Part shown: positions 4,943-5,315 of the stretch, piece by piece
Position numbering within the stretch: position 1 is the first letter of the stretch
Layout of the letters: every line of letters starts with the position of its first letter
Assembly: GCA_964518335.1 (NCBI GenBank)
Contig: CAZFDT010000142.1
Location: 1 to 5,315, forward strand
Direction of reading: 5' to 3'
DNA from: CAZFDT01 sp964518335
GTDB lineage: Bacteria; Planctomycetota; Phycisphaerae; Phycisphaerales; Phycisphaeraceae
DNA: 5,315 bases
Translations under genes and position numbers: made by a program
Notes under the pieces: generated by a model
What the model was told of the DNA's origin: nothing
What the model saw: only the letters and a program-made list of their open reading frames with translations
Database searches by the model: none

Positions 4943-5315
4943 TCACTTGCCTCCCTTCGAGCCGGTCGCATCCATGTCAAACAGCGCCGGGCCGCTGTCC
5001 TTGCCCTTGCCGAACTTCCGAGCGGGCTTGCGGGTCTTGCCCGTGCTGGCAGTGTCCGGTGAAACGTCCGGTTCCAGCAGCATCCCTTCTTCCGGTGTCG
5101 CTTCCGGGGGCGCGGGGAGGTTCTTGATCTCCAGCGAGTAGTCGTCATGCCCCCACTCGCACTTCTTGAGGACTGCCTTCGGTATCTTCCTCACCGTCAG
5201 ATTCTCGAACTGGCTGACATCGCAGCGGAAGGCGCTGCAACAGATCAGCAGGCTGCGGTTCGGGCCGACCTCGTCGCTGAGCTTGGTCAGCATCTCCTTG
5301 GTCATCATCTGGGTG
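4943..5315 (-). CDS. Site-specific DNA methyltransferase (type III Mod-like), C-terminal end only
   Basis: The minus-strand frame is open from the right edge to a TGA at 4945-4943, giving about 123 C-terminal residues. The ATGs at 5308 and 5305 are internal, since the frame stays open upstream of them (T-Q before M-M). The conserved part, L-L-I-C-C-S-A-F-R-C followed by L-T-V-R-K-I-P-K-A-V-L and C-E-W-G-H-D-D-Y-S-L, is what I know from the end of Mod-type adenine methyltransferases paired with Res subunits. The catalytic motifs (DPPY, FxGxG) lie outside the window. A tail of about 58 residues is rich in Pro, Thr, Lys and Gly and probably disordered, with A-L-F-D-M-D near the end. Its stop is 2 nt from the preferred res ATG, or overlaps the alternative res GTG as GTGA, so the two are translationally coupled in one operon. 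The enzyme protects the host recognition site. Confidence 0.78.
   Translation of the reverse strand, partial: TQMMTKEMLTKLSDEVGPNRSLLICCSAFRCDVSQFENLTVRKIPKAVLKKCEWGHDDYSLEIKNLPAPPEATPEEGMLLEPDVSPDTASTGKTRKPARKFGKGKDSGPALFDMDATGSKGGK
4950..4955 (-). promoter_or_regulatory. Ribosome binding site that decides the restriction-subunit start
   Basis: The minus strand reads GGGAGG here, inside the last codons of the methyltransferase gene. It is 9 nt from ATG 4940 but only 3 nt from GTG 4946, so the ATG start is favoured. Its strength suggests the restriction subunit can be loaded efficiently after translation of the methyltransferase. Confidence 0.6.

Noticed and set aside
4944..4946. GTG start for the restriction subunit, overlapping the methyltransferase stop as GTGA
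   Set aside because: The GGGAGG site is only 3 nt away, while ATG 4940 is 9 nt away. The difference is two residues, and the GTG cannot be fully excluded.
5306..5308. ATG at 5308 as the start of a separate small 121-residue protein
   Set aside because: The frame stays open to the window edge, and the sequence matches the conserved end of a Mod-type methyltransferase, so this is an internal methionine.

Overview
The window looks like chromosomal DNA from a GC-rich bacterium (about 60% G+C by eye). The style of the partial protein at the left edge and of the XRE-S24 repressor suggests Planctomycetota. That is an impression from remembered families, not a demonstrated assignment. There are no tRNA or rRNA genes, CRISPR arrays or insertion sequences. 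The layout is an accessory, defence-type locus: one half of a restriction-modification operon beside a divergently transcribed regulatory pair.

Layout, left to right. (1) Positions 1-290, minus strand: N-terminal 96 residues of a conserved-looking hypothetical protein that runs off the left edge. (2) Positions 291-500: a non-coding leader/promoter region with five GCGCAA direct repeats, two perfect 10-bp palindromes and an imperfect hairpin. (3) Positions 501-1418, minus strand: a 305-residue protein of unknown function, apparently with a winged-helix-like middle and a helix-turn-helix-like C-terminus. (4) Positions 1419-1550: a compact divergent control region. It has overlapping -10 elements for both directions, a palindrome across them, and four TGTGC repeats spaced one helical turn apart just before the repressor's ribosome binding site. 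(5) Positions 1551-2198, plus strand: an XRE helix-turn-helix/S24 (LexA/CI-like) regulator that keeps the Ala-Gly site and the serine but seems to lack the catalytic lysine. (6) Positions 2241-4940, minus strand: a complete type III-like restriction (Res) subunit with SF2 helicase motifs and a C-terminal PD-(D/E)xK nuclease. (7) Positions 4943-5315, minus strand: the C-terminal end of the partner DNA methyltransferase (Mod), running off the right edge.

How the parts may work together. Mod and Res are almost certainly one mod-res operon: Mod methylates the recognition site, and Res translocates on and cuts unmodified DNA. The repressor and the 305-residue protein share a back-to-back promoter region, like a CI/Cro-type switch. 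The repressor gene converges on res with only 42 bp between stop codons. Whether this switch controls the restriction operon cannot be told here, because the mod promoter is outside the window. The half-site GTGCG recurs in the divergent control region and, as a perfect palindrome, in the leader of the left-edge gene, so one regulator could control all three.
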